Part shown: positions 32,014-45,028 of the stretch, in pieces
How positions within the stretch are numbered: the first letter of the stretch is position 1
Layout: each line of letters begins with the position of its first letter
Source: Cordia subcordata
Lineage: Eukaryota; Streptophyta; Magnoliopsida; Boraginales; Cordiaceae
Direction: 5' to 3'
Length of the DNA stretch: 64,000 nucleotides
NCBI GenBank assembly: GCA_028554755.1
Contig: JAPTOF010000017.1
Coordinates: 12,857,501 to 12,921,500 of the forward strand
Program-made: the position numbers and the translations under genes
The notes under the pieces: generated by a model
What the model was told of the DNA's origin: nothing
Database searches by the model: none
What the model saw: the letters and a program-made list of their open reading frames with translations, nothing else

Positions 32014-33059
32014 GCTGGTAGGGGAAAGAGGTGAAAGTTTCATAATGATGTTAGGAGAAGGTTGGGTATGTGAATGCTTCCAAGGTCACAACAAAGGTGT
32101 TGGGCCCCGACTTGATCACATGGTTATTTGGGATTAAGATTATCGCTGTGATATTGTGGTACACTCCCAAATATATTATTTAAAAAAAAAAAAAAAGAGC
32201 GTCCATTCTGACAAATTATTTTGAAAAAAAGAAAGAGAAGAAAAAGGAGAAGAGTGTATATTTTCTTCTTTTTTTTTTTAACTTAAATATCAAACTCCTC
32301 ACTAGAACAAAATTTGCAATTTATTTATATGACAAGTTGCTTAGCAAATTACTTGAATTTTACTCTTCTCTTGTGTATTTCTTCTTCTCATTGGCCATCC
32401 AAATTACTCAATCTTGAAATAGCACTTAATGCTAGAGTAATTAGTCTAAATTTTGCATTTTCTAGTACTAGTATAACTTGTAGTGTGATTTTGAAGATAA
32501 GAAATTTATAAGAGAATTAACATTATAAATATAATATGATTTTAATTCTTTGTCTTAAACTTTAAGTCGTTTTTTAGGAAGATTAGTCCAACAATGTTAT
32601 TGGGGCATCTTTATTTGTCAATAAAATATTCCATTGTTATTAAATACCAGTTATGTATTATTTAGTTTTTCAATTAGGTAGTAATTGTTTCACTTGTAGC
32701 AAATAAAAAATTTTCCAAAGAAAATAACTAAAAAGATTTTTGGAACATGAAATCCTTTTTCTGAATATTGTAGGCTAACAAGTAAAGATTCAAAAAATGT
32801 TTGAATAGAGAGAAATATAACTCTAGTAAAATAATAAAAATATTACTTAAGTAATTTGATATTATCACATAGTAATCCAAATCAAATAAAATATAAAATA
32901 AAAATTAAATACTAATAATTTAATTATACAGAACACACAAAATATAAAATAAAAAAAATGTATCACCAACCCTCATTTGAAATTCCTAAATAAGGCCCAT
33001 ACTTATGCACTAATTGCATTTCTGCCCCACAAGATATGAAAAGAGGCACCCTGAATTCA

Positions 33060-33067
33060 TATAAAAT
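33060..33067 (+). promoter_or_regulatory. Putative TATA box of the WSS1 gene
   Basis: TATAAAAT about 85 bp upstream of the ATG at 33149, followed by a non-AT-rich leader. Good sequence and spacing; not otherwise tested. Confidence 0.45.
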
Positions 33068-33148
33068 CCCGGGCATCATCCCCACATCGATTCAAAATCA
33101 AGAAGCATCGTAAAAAGAGAGGCTGCGTTGTGTCATCAAAGTTGAAGT

Positions 33149-36100
33149 ATGAATTTGGGTGACGTAAAGAAAGTATGGGAAATCAAGGCCCTGAAGAGAA
33201 AGCCAAAAGCAGAAGAGGCCACCAAGATTCTTCAATCAATCGCCAAACAAGTCCAACCCATCATGCGCAAACACAATTGGAGGGTCAAACTTCTCTCTGA
33301 ATTTTGGTATGCATTTCACATCTCTTTCTATGATGTTGTTGTTATTTTACTGTTAGTAAAGATTGATCGATGCACGAAACTCCTGTTATGCACATAATTC
33401 AAGAAAAGGTCATACACCGTTTGAATTTGCAAAAACTGGAAAAAGCTTATGCACCCTCTGACTTTTATTATTATCAGTGTTATTTTATATACTACGAAGT
33501 CCATTTTCATAAGTCAAATTACAGGTTGCTCCAACTTAAGACTGATTGGATTGGCTTTTTTATTTGGCTTAGACTCCTGAAAAAGCTAAAACTTTGAAAA
33601 AGGTGGTAATATAACTTTTTTGAGAAGTTCCCAAAAAAGCACTTTTTTCAAATGCTTTTAAAAAAAACTAATCCAATCGAGCCCTTAATGGTTATTCTTG
33701 GCCTACCCTCCTTTATTAAAGTTTTTGGTAGTTTTTAATTGATGGAGAGATTATGATTTGCAGCCCCAAAAATGCTGCTTTGCTGGGGTTGAATGTGGGA
33801 GCAGGTATTCATGTAAAGTTGAGACTTAGGAGGGCTAACAGAGACGAGGAGTTTCTCCCTTTCAATCAAATTCTTGATACAATGCTTCATGAGCTCTGCC
33901 ACAATACTCATGGTCCTCACAATGCCAGTTTCTACAAGCTCTGGGATGAAATTCGGAAGGTAATGTCATGCTTTGCACCTTGACTCGTGTAGCCACAAGT
34001 GAGACATGTGATGTAGGCTTGAGTTGGGACAAATAACAACTGGCCTCGAAATGTTTTGCTCGAGTTATTTCTACCACAATAGTAACTCATAAGTCATGCT
34101 CAAATTCATCACGAGTGACCTGGTGTGACATCTGTTTTTGCCTAATTTATGTTCACTATCCAAGCGTGTGAAAGATTAATATTTAAGCCAGCAAAACTAG
34201 CTTATAAACATGTAATGAGGTTGTGTCGCTTTGTGTTACAGTCAGGTTGAATTTGGTTAGCTTTAATTGGTTGCCCACATGATAACCTTCTCTTGGCAAA
34301 TATTTTTCCCTAGTTCTCTGCTCAGACAGATAAGATGGCGACAAAGTTGAATAGCTATTTATAGGTGTATATTATCTAGTACTTTTTGTGTCCATAGATT
34401 GAGATGTCTGTATAATTAATAATCTTAATGCTATTATTCATTCTTCACTTCTTGTGTGTAACCGTTGCGAGAGAAACTTAAGGAAAAAGATGTCTTGCTT
34501 TATCCTAGTTCTTCTATTTTATCTTTGAATTATTGTTCACTCCTATCCAAGTTGAGTAGATCACATGGTAAAATTTCGATGCTTGTAAGCTTCTATGAAT
34601 TTGTCTGGTTCTGAATTCTCCCTCCTTATATGCTAGTGGAACTTGTTGACTCTTGTAGGAATGCGAGGACCTTATCAGCAAGGCGATAAGTGGCACAGGA
34701 GAAGGATTTGATCTTGCTGGAAAACGTTTGGGAGGTTCCTTCCCTCAACCTCCTCTTTCATCTCTGTGCAAAACTACACTTGCTGCTGCGGAAAAGAGAG
34801 CAAATCTTAAAAAGTTGCTACCGTCTGGACCTATGCGCCTTGGTGGTGATAGTGCTATTATGTCTGCACTCTCTCCAAGTCAAGCTGCTGCTATGGCCGC
34901 AGAAAGGAGATTACGTGACAATATATGGTGTGGCTCAGAATTTGGTGATTCGTTGGAAGAGGATGAAACCACTGATCAAAAGCCTGCAGATAAGGGACAT
35001 AGTTCTGGAAAGTCGAAGATTGATTGTGGTTCAGATGCACAGAACTGGAATGGAATGTCTAGGAAAAGGACTCGCTGTCCAGATAAAATTTCACTTATCA
35101 ACTCTGGTAACGGTGACACAGGATCTGAATTTATTGACTTAACGGCTGGTCCTACAATATCTGAATCCATGGTTAATGGTGATGAAATATTTCCAAAGAA
35201 GATTTCTCAAACTGGTGGTAGTTCACAATGCTCTTCAAATATCCACAAAGAAATGGTGCAGTTGTCTTCTGACTCTTTGACTTCTGAAATTGTTTGTCCT
35301 CATGATGCAACCCGGGATGCTGAAAATTCCTCCATGTGGGAGTGTTCGATGTGCACTTTATTAAACCCAGTAAGTCTTGATCACGTAATTGTATTTTGAG
35401 TTCCTATCCTAGGTAATTTTCCTATGATTTCCCTTAGAGTGGGACGTCTTCCATTATTATCTTTGAATGTGGTCCATGCTCTAATGTAGATGGCATAGGA
35501 CTAGGGATATTTTCTTGCCTATTCCAGTGTAATAATTTCTTAGTTAAAGTGTCTCTTACTCAACCTATAGTTGCAAACAGAAAACTCTTTCTAAGGGACA
35601 ATTTTTCCAAAAGAAAGCATTGTTGAATAAGTAAGATATGTTAAACATGTAGAAGGAAAAAATAATAGATCATTATGTGAATTAAAAGGCAGTTTTTTCT
35701 TTTAGCGTCTGATTAGAAGGGAAGGATGACCAGCGAACTCATTGGTAAGACTGCTTACTTTCTTGAGTAGTTTGGTTGGTTATGGAGGACTTAACCTTAT
35801 GAAGCCTGCACTAGATGAATTGATTAGCTTGTATTGGAAAACTGAGCATTTCAACTTTATGATAATGATTGCTGTTACTAATCAGAATGGAACAGGAATA
35901 ATGATTCCTGTTAACAATCAGAAACGTAACAGGAACATTGTTTAGCTTTCACACCAAAGTTTTGGGACTAGAATGTAATACTATTTGTTTGTACAATATC
36001 CTAATACTATTTGTTTATACTATATCCTAGATGAACGGTACTACTATTTTGTAATTCTTAATTTTTCTTGTCTCCATTTTGGTGCATTGGTATCTAGGCT

Positions 36101-36584
36101 GGAAAACTTTGGCCAAATAAGTTCAATGGCACTTGAAACTTTATAATCTTATATGAAGAAGTTCCTGAATATTGGAAAGAAACATTATATATTTACAAAA
36201 TTATGTTTACGTAATTTCTTCATAGTTTGGCTTGTGCCGCATGTCAAAGCTATAAAGGAGTGACTCTGCAACAAATATTCTCCTTTCTAAAATCACAGTA
36301 ACCTAGTTTCCACCATCTTTTGCTTTGTATTTTCTGTGGTTACTCTGGCCTTCCACGATTCTGACATTGATTATGCGTCATGTCAATTTGAGCAGCCATT
36401 ACCTCCAATATGTGAGCTATGTAGCACTCAGAAGCCTAAAGATGTTGACTCAATCTGTAGTACATGGCCATGCAAATTTTGTACTTTGGATAACAGCGTG
36501 AAGTTAGAGACATGTACTGCATGTGGGAGCTGGAGATATTCTCATGGCCCTCCTGTGGCTACATTGGCTTATCTCGGCACTTGA
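33149..36584 (+). CDS. WSS1A: WSS1/SPRTN-type DNA-protein crosslink metalloprotease
   Basis: Four exons: 33149-33306, 33764-33959, 34659-35369 and 36393-36584; 418 aa. The WLM domain (about 1-165) has the zinc site HELCHNTHGPH (H95, E96, H99, H105). FIDLT (276-280) in an acidic context is a likely SUMO-interacting motif. Two RanBP2-type zinc fingers close the protein: WECSMCTLLN...CELC, split by the last intron, and WPCKFCTLDN...CTAC. The family cleaves proteins covalently trapped on DNA, including topoisomerase adducts; WLM plus SIM plus zinc finger is the Wss1 plan. The last intron ends GAG|CAG|CC, so 36393 and 36396 are alternative acceptors differing by one Gln codon. Intron 1 contains a small MITE. 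The gene symbol rests on similarity to Arabidopsis WSS1A from memory. Confidence 0.92.
33539..33684. mobile_element. Small Tourist-like MITE in WSS1 intron 1
   Basis: 146 bp flanked by TTA (33536-33538 and 33685-33687). The ends AGACTGATTGGATTGGC and, reversed, GGGCTCGATTGGATTAG form an imperfect terminal inverted repeat. Non-coding. Confidence 0.7.
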
Positions 36585-38585
36585 GGTAAAGGGTCATTTT
36601 CTTATCATTTCAAGTCCATTTTTCTCCTTGCATAGATTTCTTTGCTTATGCTATTCTTTTTTTCATATTAACTTGTAGTGTTAGTTTGTTCGGCGTGTGT
36701 ATACAAGATCAGCTGTTCAGCGCGTGTATACAAGATCAGCTTATGCTCGCAGTGATTTTTATGTTCAGCTTGGTGATGGTTTAACTGGACGTATCGCATG
36801 AACCGCTTGGAGGAAGACTAGTTTGAATCTTATAAAGTTTTTCTGTGGGAGAAAAAACAAAAGAAAAGAATAACCAACTTCCGATATTCAGCTTTTGCCT
36901 GAACATGAGACCTTCAGTAGGACTTGGTTCATATGCAGATCGGACTCACCATGTGAAGAATGAGAACTTACTATACATTAATTCTAGTCTCGAAATTGTT
37001 CTGCATAGTATGCTGCATAAAACTATCCTGCGCATATGCACACACAAACACGTTCTCCATTTATCACGACAATTTTCCTCGCGGATCAATTTTGGATCTT
37101 CATGATAATTCTAGTGGTTTTGAAGAATTAATCGATTTTTTTATAAAATCTTGACCAATGACCAGGACAAAGAAAGGGTTAAAAAAAAATAGCCATTGAT
37201 TTCAATGGAGAGAGAAGAATTCGTTGCCTGCACATCCCTGATACCAGGGTCAGTTAGACTCGGGCCATTTTGCCATGTTCATCCATCTGAAGGCCAAAAG
37301 TACATGCAAGTGTTCATCAAAATGCCTCACATGATCAATGTGCTAGTGATTTCGGAACTATTAACAAGTCGTAATTTTTATCAAGCATTATGGTTTAGCA
37401 CTCGGATCATGAGCGCATACAGAGTCGCACGCAGTAGAGCTGCATATTGTTAGATAAAACTCGTGAAAGCTACATCAATAGGGCAAAATCATCATATCTG
37501 CAGATTGAATTGCTCCAGTCTGATGGGTGAAAAGAATGCAAATTTCTAGCAAGTTCATCAAGTTACCAGGGAAAATTTGATCAAGAGTATATCATCTTTC
37601 TGGTCAAGCTACGTATGATCTGCAAAAAAGAATGGATTACAGAACCTCTGTGATCCCCTGTTTATCCTTTTTCAAAGAGGATGCACTCTCTTCACTCTCA
37701 ATGAATTGTCCCGGCTATAGGTACCTAGTGCCTCCAAAAACCACCTTTCTGCTTTTGCTCCTGCATTCGTCTGCAAAAGAAAACAAAGATTCATTACTAG
37801 CTGAGTTTGCATCATGTGAAAATTTCATGAAGAAAAACAAGATGGATTCCGCGATCCAAATTAAATGGCATAACCTATTAGGTGTCCAATTTTGTTATCT
37901 AATTCAATCAAACAATAGGTTGATGCAGAGTCGGGATGCTCTATGTTTGTTTTATCAAAAAGTTCCTGAAAGTCATCTTCTTTAAAGAAAAATTTGCAAC
38001 CCATGCACATTGCTATTATTTGTGCGAAATGTATGGAAGTAGTTGGAAGCATGCCACTGCCTTTCAGTTATACCATGCAGAACACAATGGATTAACTCAT
38101 CCTCAGGCTACAACATATATAATTTCAAGTTAAACCTAGCTCGGAGGAAAATACACGTGGTCCACATTGGAGATTAAGCCAATTGGACCCCTTCATACCC
38201 AAAATCATTATAAAAAGTTATTAGAAAAGAGTTAGGGTACATTTACAAACCCACATTCCATGATCTAAGCCTTCATGCTTGAGTGTTTAAGATTTCTTCA
38301 TGGTCAAATTCAAGAAACAGTCAAGTGAACAAGGAACCAAGTCTTATCTGTCAATCATCCCAAGTGTAACCTCAAAACAAATAGAGAATGAGGGGAAAAC
38401 AACAAGTTCTCCACAAAACCAACATTCAAAAGGATGAAGACAACGGAAAACTGACAAGGCAGAGATATTCCGTCAAAGATAGATAGCAGACAAAAGGAAG
38501 ACTGGATAGAAATAAAAAGCACTATAACTTGCAAACTAAAATTTCACTATTAAGCCTTTACACAGTTCTTAAACCAGGAAAAACT
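36585..38585. other. Convergent spacer between WSS1 and TIM50
   Basis: 2 kb with no recognisable gene. Open frames of 60-117 codons here show no motif. 36688-36741 is a 27-bp tandem duplication containing GTGTATACAAGATCAGCT. The 3' UTRs of both genes must lie at the edges. Confidence 0.5.
36688..36741. repeat. 27-bp tandem duplication
   Basis: Two copies with period 27 (36688, 36715), differing at two or three bases, about 100 bp after the WSS1 stop and probably within its 3' UTR. Confidence 0.75.
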
Positions 38586-41500
38586 TTACCGCTGATGTTC
38601 TTTAGAGCGTTCAATGAACTCTTTGGAAATGTCACGTCCTTCATATGAAGCAAGTACAGTTCTTATATCAGCTGGTCTAGCTTTAGCAACATCTGTACTC
38701 AGAAAAGCCATCTTGTTACCCTCAGATGAAGGCTTAGAAAGCAAAATTATCACAACTATCTAGCAAAGAAAGCAAGCATTTTAATTTCTAACAAGATCTA
38801 GTCATTGAAAGATGCTTACATTCAAGAAATGGAATCAGATCCACGAGTGTTGTATCATCTGTTTCACCCTTAAATGGTTTGATCTCTATACAATTTTCTT
38901 CCTGAAGGCTACTTTCTAATGCATGAGCACTGATGTAGATGACCTTTGCTGGGTCCCTGTTTAACTTTGAAAGGTCCTGCCACAAGGATGATGCAACGTG
39001 AAAAATCATTCAACAAATCAGCAGTAAAGGAACTCCCTAAACACTCTCACTGAAAGGCAAAACCAGAGAAGGTTTCTACAAAATGTGAATTAATGCATGA
39101 TAGAATAAGCTGCCCAACACTCTCTCATAAATCAAGACAAACATAATCTACAGGAAAGAAACTTCCTATCTGCTTGTTATCTCTATCTCTTCAGAAGCAG
39201 TAGCTAATCAACTAGCTACTAAACTAGAGTCATCACTTGAATAGTCCAGTTCACTAATAACAGGAATAGAGAAGAGGACGTGCAACATATAATTCTTATT
39301 AAGGTGACACACAAGGAGGATGGTTATTAGACAAACATGGACAAGTAGTCATACTCTGTAATGCTTGCCATTTACATATCTGGTTGCAGCCCTTGATAGC
39401 CTATATCGTACACACTGCTTTGGATCCAATCTCTCCACAACAGGGTCAACATACTACACATGCAAGGGCAGATAATATAAGAAGTCCATGATTGGTAAAG
39501 GGCAAGAAAGATCAAGGAAGATCAAGTCCAATTACCATATTTAGTTGATCTGAATAGACAACAATTTCATAGAACTGGGCCAACTGTTCCAGGAAAGCAT
39601 CTACACCAGGCCTTTTAAATGTTCTCCAGCCTCTGTCACGCTTTTGGAAACAAACAAAAAGTCAAAGAAGATAAGTCAAACAACATGCAACTATAAACAA
39701 TGGTCTATGTCCAACCCAGACTTCAGCTAACCTCCTTTTCCTTTTCCCCATTTCTTCTTCCTTTTCCCCTTTTTCCTTCTTTGGTTTTGTGGGTGGGGGT
39801 AAGCCCCGCAGTGCGGGCGGCGGGGAGGGGGGGGGGTTTGGGATTTTATTGCAGTTGGCAAGATTAGTCTTTCAGGAGATGTATGTGTTATTTAGCAGAA
39901 ATCCATGGAAATGATGGACATAGGCCACTATCCATTTCACACATGCAGAAATGACATCTCATACCACAAAAAGTGAAATGGCTTAAATATTTCAGATTGC
40001 AAGGGAGAAAAAGAAAAGGAAATGAGTAGACTGGTTACGAGTAGAGCCTTTACCTTCCAATCAGAGTATATCAATGTTTCATTTAGATCAAGAACAAGGG
40101 TAAAAACATGCTGCTCCAGGGGGTGCAAATCTGGTAGGAGCTTATCTGATGATGGCTCAGTGAAACCCTATAACGAAGCAAGAAGATCTTAAATGTAATC
40201 TGAAAAAGGAAGATAAAAAAAGGACAAAAACAAGGAAACATAAATAAAATAAAATTCTAAAATGATGACAGGGCAAAGAAGTGAAAGGTCACTCAACTCG
40301 AATGTGATCCTCGGTCGTTCTCCTCAGATCCAAGTAAAGTTCAATCAACTTAGCAGGCACTAAAAATAAGAGAGCAGAGACAATCAAAGTATTAGAAAAG
40401 AAATAAACGTGATAAGGATAAAGATATGGATATGCTAATTGTCAAAATATGGACTAAAATCAGACATGCAGTAATTTCTTAAAAGCACAATCGCATTCTG
40501 CAGAAGACAACTGGTACATGTTGCAGTTTACAGAGTAGTGACCTCACAATGACATGACATATCAGCCCAGCAGTATGTGTTCATGAAATTGACAGCCATA
40601 TCTCAAGATCAAAAATGAATGACAATGAAGGCCAAAGTTTTTGAGGAGTTCAGATGCATATAGGCCAATACTTGGTCTGTGATGATGTGCATAGGAAAGC
40701 CTTCCACAGACTAGCTATAGATACTCAAAAAAAAGAAACTAACACTAAATTCTCTTCAGATGAGTTCCTTTTCTTTGTCATATTCCTTTTCTTTCTTTTT
40801 TGATATTTAAATAAATGGAGCAAAATTCTTAATAAAGAGCAATATATGTGTGTGTGTGTGAAAGATCCCTAATATTACAAAATTCTTCGGGGAAACAACA
40901 CAGAAGTAGAAACAACACTAGTATAGTTGTCACAAAGTCACACCTGTCATTGCAGCTGAGGACAGCAAAGCTTGAAATTTCTGCATATATAATTCGTGAT
41001 CAGATATTCTCTCTCAAGCTTCTAAGTTTAAATATACGATAAGGAATATTAGCAAGTCAGAAGCACAATCTTTTGACCATGATAAACTTTTTATTGATGC
41101 ATACAGACATATTTCAATATTTATGTGCCAGCCTAGTAAAGTTTCAAAGTAATTTTACATCATTGTTTGGTTTTAAGTTTGAACACTAAATTGAACTTAG
41201 CCCCATGCTCAAACACGACTTAAACTCTATGGTCAAACTCAAAACTTGAACATCCTAGCTTTCTCCGAGGAGCTTGACTATGCTTTAGTGCAGCAAAGCT
41301 ACCAAGAAAGTTATTAATTATTCATCCAAGAAACCATCACCTTCATTGGAATTTAGTCTGTCTATTCATCCTCCCAATCTTCTTTAGCTCAAAACAGAAG
41401 ACCTTTTTGCATATTCTTAATGCTGCATGCAATTGCAGCGTTTGCAAAAGAAGTATTGTATATTCTCATCAGTATTGCTCTAGGAGTACTGTATATTCTC

Positions 41501-42373
41501 ATCAGTCATCAGGATAATTCCAATACGCTGGAAGATATTAAAATGCTCGTAAAAGATTTAGAAAAGAAGCCCACACACATACATTTACACCTAAATCAGG
41601 ACGGTGCTAGATCAAACTTACCTCAAAACCAGATGCATCGTCCTCAGCAGTGTAGTTTGCATATGCACGCAAATTCTTGGTCTTCTCATCTACTTCATGC
41701 AGGGAATATGCTGCACCGGAGGAAACAAACCGACATGAGACTTAATGAAATAACCTCACATGTCATTTTTTCTTAGTAGATAACTATGAACTCCATATCA
41801 CGATATATATGTGTATGTATAGATACATATACGAAACCTCTCGCTTTATAAAAGTTCTTGTTTTACACTCACACACTTAAACAAAATGTCTTGCAAACAA
41901 GCATATTCAACCAAAAATCCTTCTCATCCACTTCATCAAGCAATTAGGCATAAACATCTCCAAATTACTCTATCTTGATCGCATTTTAGTCAAAGAACGC
42001 TAGATATCATCAAGTAATTAGGCATTAACATCTCCAAACTACTTATCTTGATAGCATTTCAATCAAAGAACAAAAGAGATCCAGAAAAAATAAGTCGAGA
42101 ATTCAAAACTGACGAACCGTAGGTGGCGTAAACAGCTGTGGCACCACCGCCGATAACTGCGGCAAGCAGGCCGTACTTGAGAAAGCTCCAAGACTTTTTC
42201 TCAGCTCCGGCGGCAGGTGGAGGAGGAGGAGGCGGAGCTGTTGGCGGCTGATCATTGATTACAGTCGAAGCCAAGACGATCGGCTCCTTTGCCGGCTCAG
42301 CCGTAGAGAATCTGCGATTGTTCTTGGAGATTAACGAACAAATGCGAGATCGGCAACGAATTATTCCGGACAT
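38586..42373 (-). CDS. TIM50: TIM50, mitochondrial TIM23-complex import receptor
   Basis: Nine exons: 42373-42118, 41710-41622, 40980-40944, 40359-40298, 40167-40054, 39640-39536, 39453-39355, 38976-38820 and 38692-38586; 341 aa. It is an inner-membrane receptor facing the intermembrane space that passes presequence proteins to TIM23. An Arg/Ser-rich presequence (about 1-24) is followed by a seven-residue proline run (48-54 region) and one membrane segment (about 65-90, [20 protein letters not shown]). The HAD/FCP1-like domain from about 160 has [12 protein letters not shown] (175-179), where the second catalytic Asp is Asn. So, as known for Tim50, phosphatase activity is not expected. The fold continues [20 protein letters not shown] and SALALES-type helices to the C-terminus. 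The 37-bp third exon is a microexon-sized link. Confidence 0.95.
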
Positions 42374-42584
42374 TTTTAGGTAAAATTTCTCAGTTCAGTG
42401 AAGAAGAAAAAAGAAAACTGGAAGAGTAGGGTTTTGTGGGGGCTTATCAATTTAAGAAAATGAAAAATGGATAATGAAGTCGAGGAAATATATATAATTG
42501 GACGAAAATGCCCTTGATGCTGCAGTGGCTTCGCCGGCGATGCGCTGGCGGCGAAAGCGAAACTATTTACTTTTACAAAATATA

Positions 42585-42773
42585 GGACCAGATTGAATTG
42601 ATTTTTTTTTTAAATATTTTTAACAATTTTTTAAAAAATATTTTTTTGGAAGTTGATAATTTTGGTTAATTGGAAAAGTTATAAATGAGTTTTTTCGACG
42701 TTTTTAAAAGTTAAATCAAATAGTTATTACAAAAACAAGAAAAGAAAAAGTAAAAAATCAATTCAAACATGCC
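42585..42773. mobile_element. Tourist-like MITE upstream of TIM50
   Basis: About 190 bp. The left end GGACCAGATTGAATTGATT and, reversed, the right end GGCATGTTTGAATTGATT form a terminal inverted repeat of about 18 bp. It is flanked by TATA-containing sequence, so the exact target duplication is unclear. Same family style as 24492-24713. Confidence 0.6.
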
Positions 42774-43369
42774 TTTATAGATTTTTTGATTTTTTTTCTT
42801 TTTTTTCCTGCCCTTCCATTTATTAATCATAATTCGTAAAGGAAGTGAAAAAGGTAAATCTATGAAAAGAGTGCAATACTAATGTTGGTCATAAAGTTCG
42901 GAAAACGAGCACATGATTTTACTTTGTGAATTAGCATCAGTAAATTTATTAATAGCTCCAAATAAATAGCTCGAGTCTCGCTATAATTTGATCAAAAACT
43001 ATGATTAATTTTGATTTATGATGCAAGTCTTGTTTGTATTACGAATATTGTTGCATAACATTCATAATCTATTTATTTGCTCAGTAGCTTGTATAAACTT
43101 GTGCAAATAAAACAATTAGCCTTCTATGTTTATTGTAGTTCTGGAACAAGAAAGATCGGTTAAGTTGGGTTAAACTTGATTCATTAATCATTTAAATTAG
43201 GAGAAAGTTTAAATTCAAAATCAAACAAAACGTGAATTTTGAAAATCTATATATCGACTTAAGCAGTAAAACTAATTGAAATAGCATGGTGTTATGCTTG
43301 TACTAGTAACACATATATATTCGATAGTTCTGACTAGTTTTCTTAGAGGGGGAAAGAAAGAAGAAGAAA

Positions 43370-43488
43370 AGGGCCCAATAGAAGAAGGAGATGTTGAATA
43401 GAGTCCACCCACACACGGGCCTAGTGCACCGGATTCTCTTCATGCTTCCATGGGCCTGAATTGATGAAGCCCAATTTATTCAGCCCAA
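43370..43488. promoter_or_regulatory. Orphan cluster of site II motifs
   Basis: GGGCCCA (43371), TGGGCCT (43451), AGCCCA (43469) and AGCCCA (43482) within 120 bp. Such clusters usually sit near transcription starts of housekeeping genes, but this one is 1 kb upstream of TIM50 and 2.4 kb from the next gene. It may be an upstream element, a displaced promoter, or chance. Confidence 0.35.
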
Positions 43489-44635
43489 TTCTTCCTATTT
43501 TACTTTTACTCCACGTCTCTTTTTGATGAAAATGAAAATTCAATAATTCATTAACAAAAGAGAGACTACAGGCTTCCAAAATTGGATTCTCTCCTAGCTA
43601 TTGGTGTCTTTGAGTGACTAAGAGGTAAAATCATATTCAATCATATTAAATTAGTCTCTTGTGGTTGAGAGGAAATAAAAGGAAAAGGTGCAAATTGAAG
43701 ATTTCCATAGTTTATGAACTAATATTTTTGGGCTCATTCCTATTTTTCTAAGGTAATTGACACGAGGAATTTCTAAGCAATTGTTTGTTATATATGTTGA
43801 AGAAACAGGAAGCTATCTCTAACAAGTCTTTGGCAAGTATAATCAAGGTGAAAAATCTCATATTCCTTGGTTTATAGTACAAAATATAATTATTGTTTGA
43901 CAAAAGTAAATCAACAAACTTTGTTTTTTACTATCCATTATATAATGACTGATCAGAATTATGCCAGCATATACACAAACATAGATATTATATGTGCACC
44001 ATTTCTATTCCCGTTCAATTACATAGATTGACTATTAACAAATTAAAGATGATGTGAGCCCTTTTTTCATTAAAAATTCAAAATAAAGTATTTACAGTTA
44101 TCTCAAAAAGATGTCAAAAAAAAAAAAAAAACTACACCAAAATACTTGTGTCTGCATTCTAGACTTCAAAATTGGCCCTATTACGAAATACTATTTTTGT
44201 AACGTCTACCAACTATATAACATTTACTTTACATTAAAATTAATGTTAGAGAGATGCTGCTACTCGATTAAAAAAATGTGAACTCTAATATGATTAATCT
44301 TTCAATTTTCCACTAGAAAACCACCTAGCTAACATTTCAGTGGTCTCTTGCAAGTTGTGTAGAAGAATCCATTTGGAATTGAATGCATAGAAATTCTGGA
44401 ATCCACTGATATATGATTTCTGGTGGCTTATTTTTTTCATGAGATTAGTGGTCATAACTTTACTAGATTATTAATTCGAACCAGAAAACATAACTTTTGT
44501 TACAAATGGCAGTTTCAGAAAATTGATTCGAGTGTTCGAATTAATATCAAATTTCTATTGTTATATAAATAACTTCTTAACACTAGTATTTAAAACTAAT
44601 ATCATTACTCTCTATGTATTCATGGATTAATTACT

Positions 44636-45028
44636 GAGGTTCTGTTTGGCCTAACAATAAGAAATCAACCATTAAGTTGCAGAACTTTTAATAGTAGAAC
44701 TTTAGTAAAAGTGTGGTTGAATAAAAGTCGTTGATTGTTAGAATTTGTATTTTGTTGTAGTTAATCTTTTAGTTATTTTAAGAGCAATATTAGATTTTAA
44801 AAAATATAGAGCAATATTTTGAGGGAAAAAAAATAAAGGAAAACAATTATGAGCGACATCATGAAAAGAAAATTTTTATTTGGAACTTCTGGTTTTTAAC
44901 TGATTTTAACTTTACTTTTTATGGGGCAAAAAAATTTCTTTTGAAAATAAACCGAATAAATCAATTTCAACCTTCAAATTTATAAAAAAGGGTTTTAAAA
45001 TTTTAAAATCTAGGCCAAACAAACACTA
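44636..45028. mobile_element. MITE with GTTTGGCCTA ends
   Basis: About 390 bp. The left end has GGTTCTGTTTGGCCTAAC and the right, reversed, AGTGTTTGTTTGGCCTAG. Interior non-coding and AT-rich. Confidence 0.6.

Larger units (their letters stand above)
31289..33148. other. Divergent promoter region, BAH-Agenet and WSS1
   Basis: 1.86 kb between two divergent genes. It holds a G-rich tract (31962-32013), a TTGGGCCCC motif at 32100, a poly-A run near 32170-32200, and AT-rich sequence to about 33000. The short open frames at 31425-31919 look like 5' UTR or promoter of the BAH gene. Confidence 0.5.

Noticed and set aside
34690..35142. 150-codon frame inside WSS1 exon 3
   Set aside because: Alternative frame of a real exon; the true frame keeps the zinc fingers and splice phases.
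37632..37985. 117-codon frame between WSS1 and TIM50
   Set aside because: No domain, not framed by splice sites consistent with either gene.
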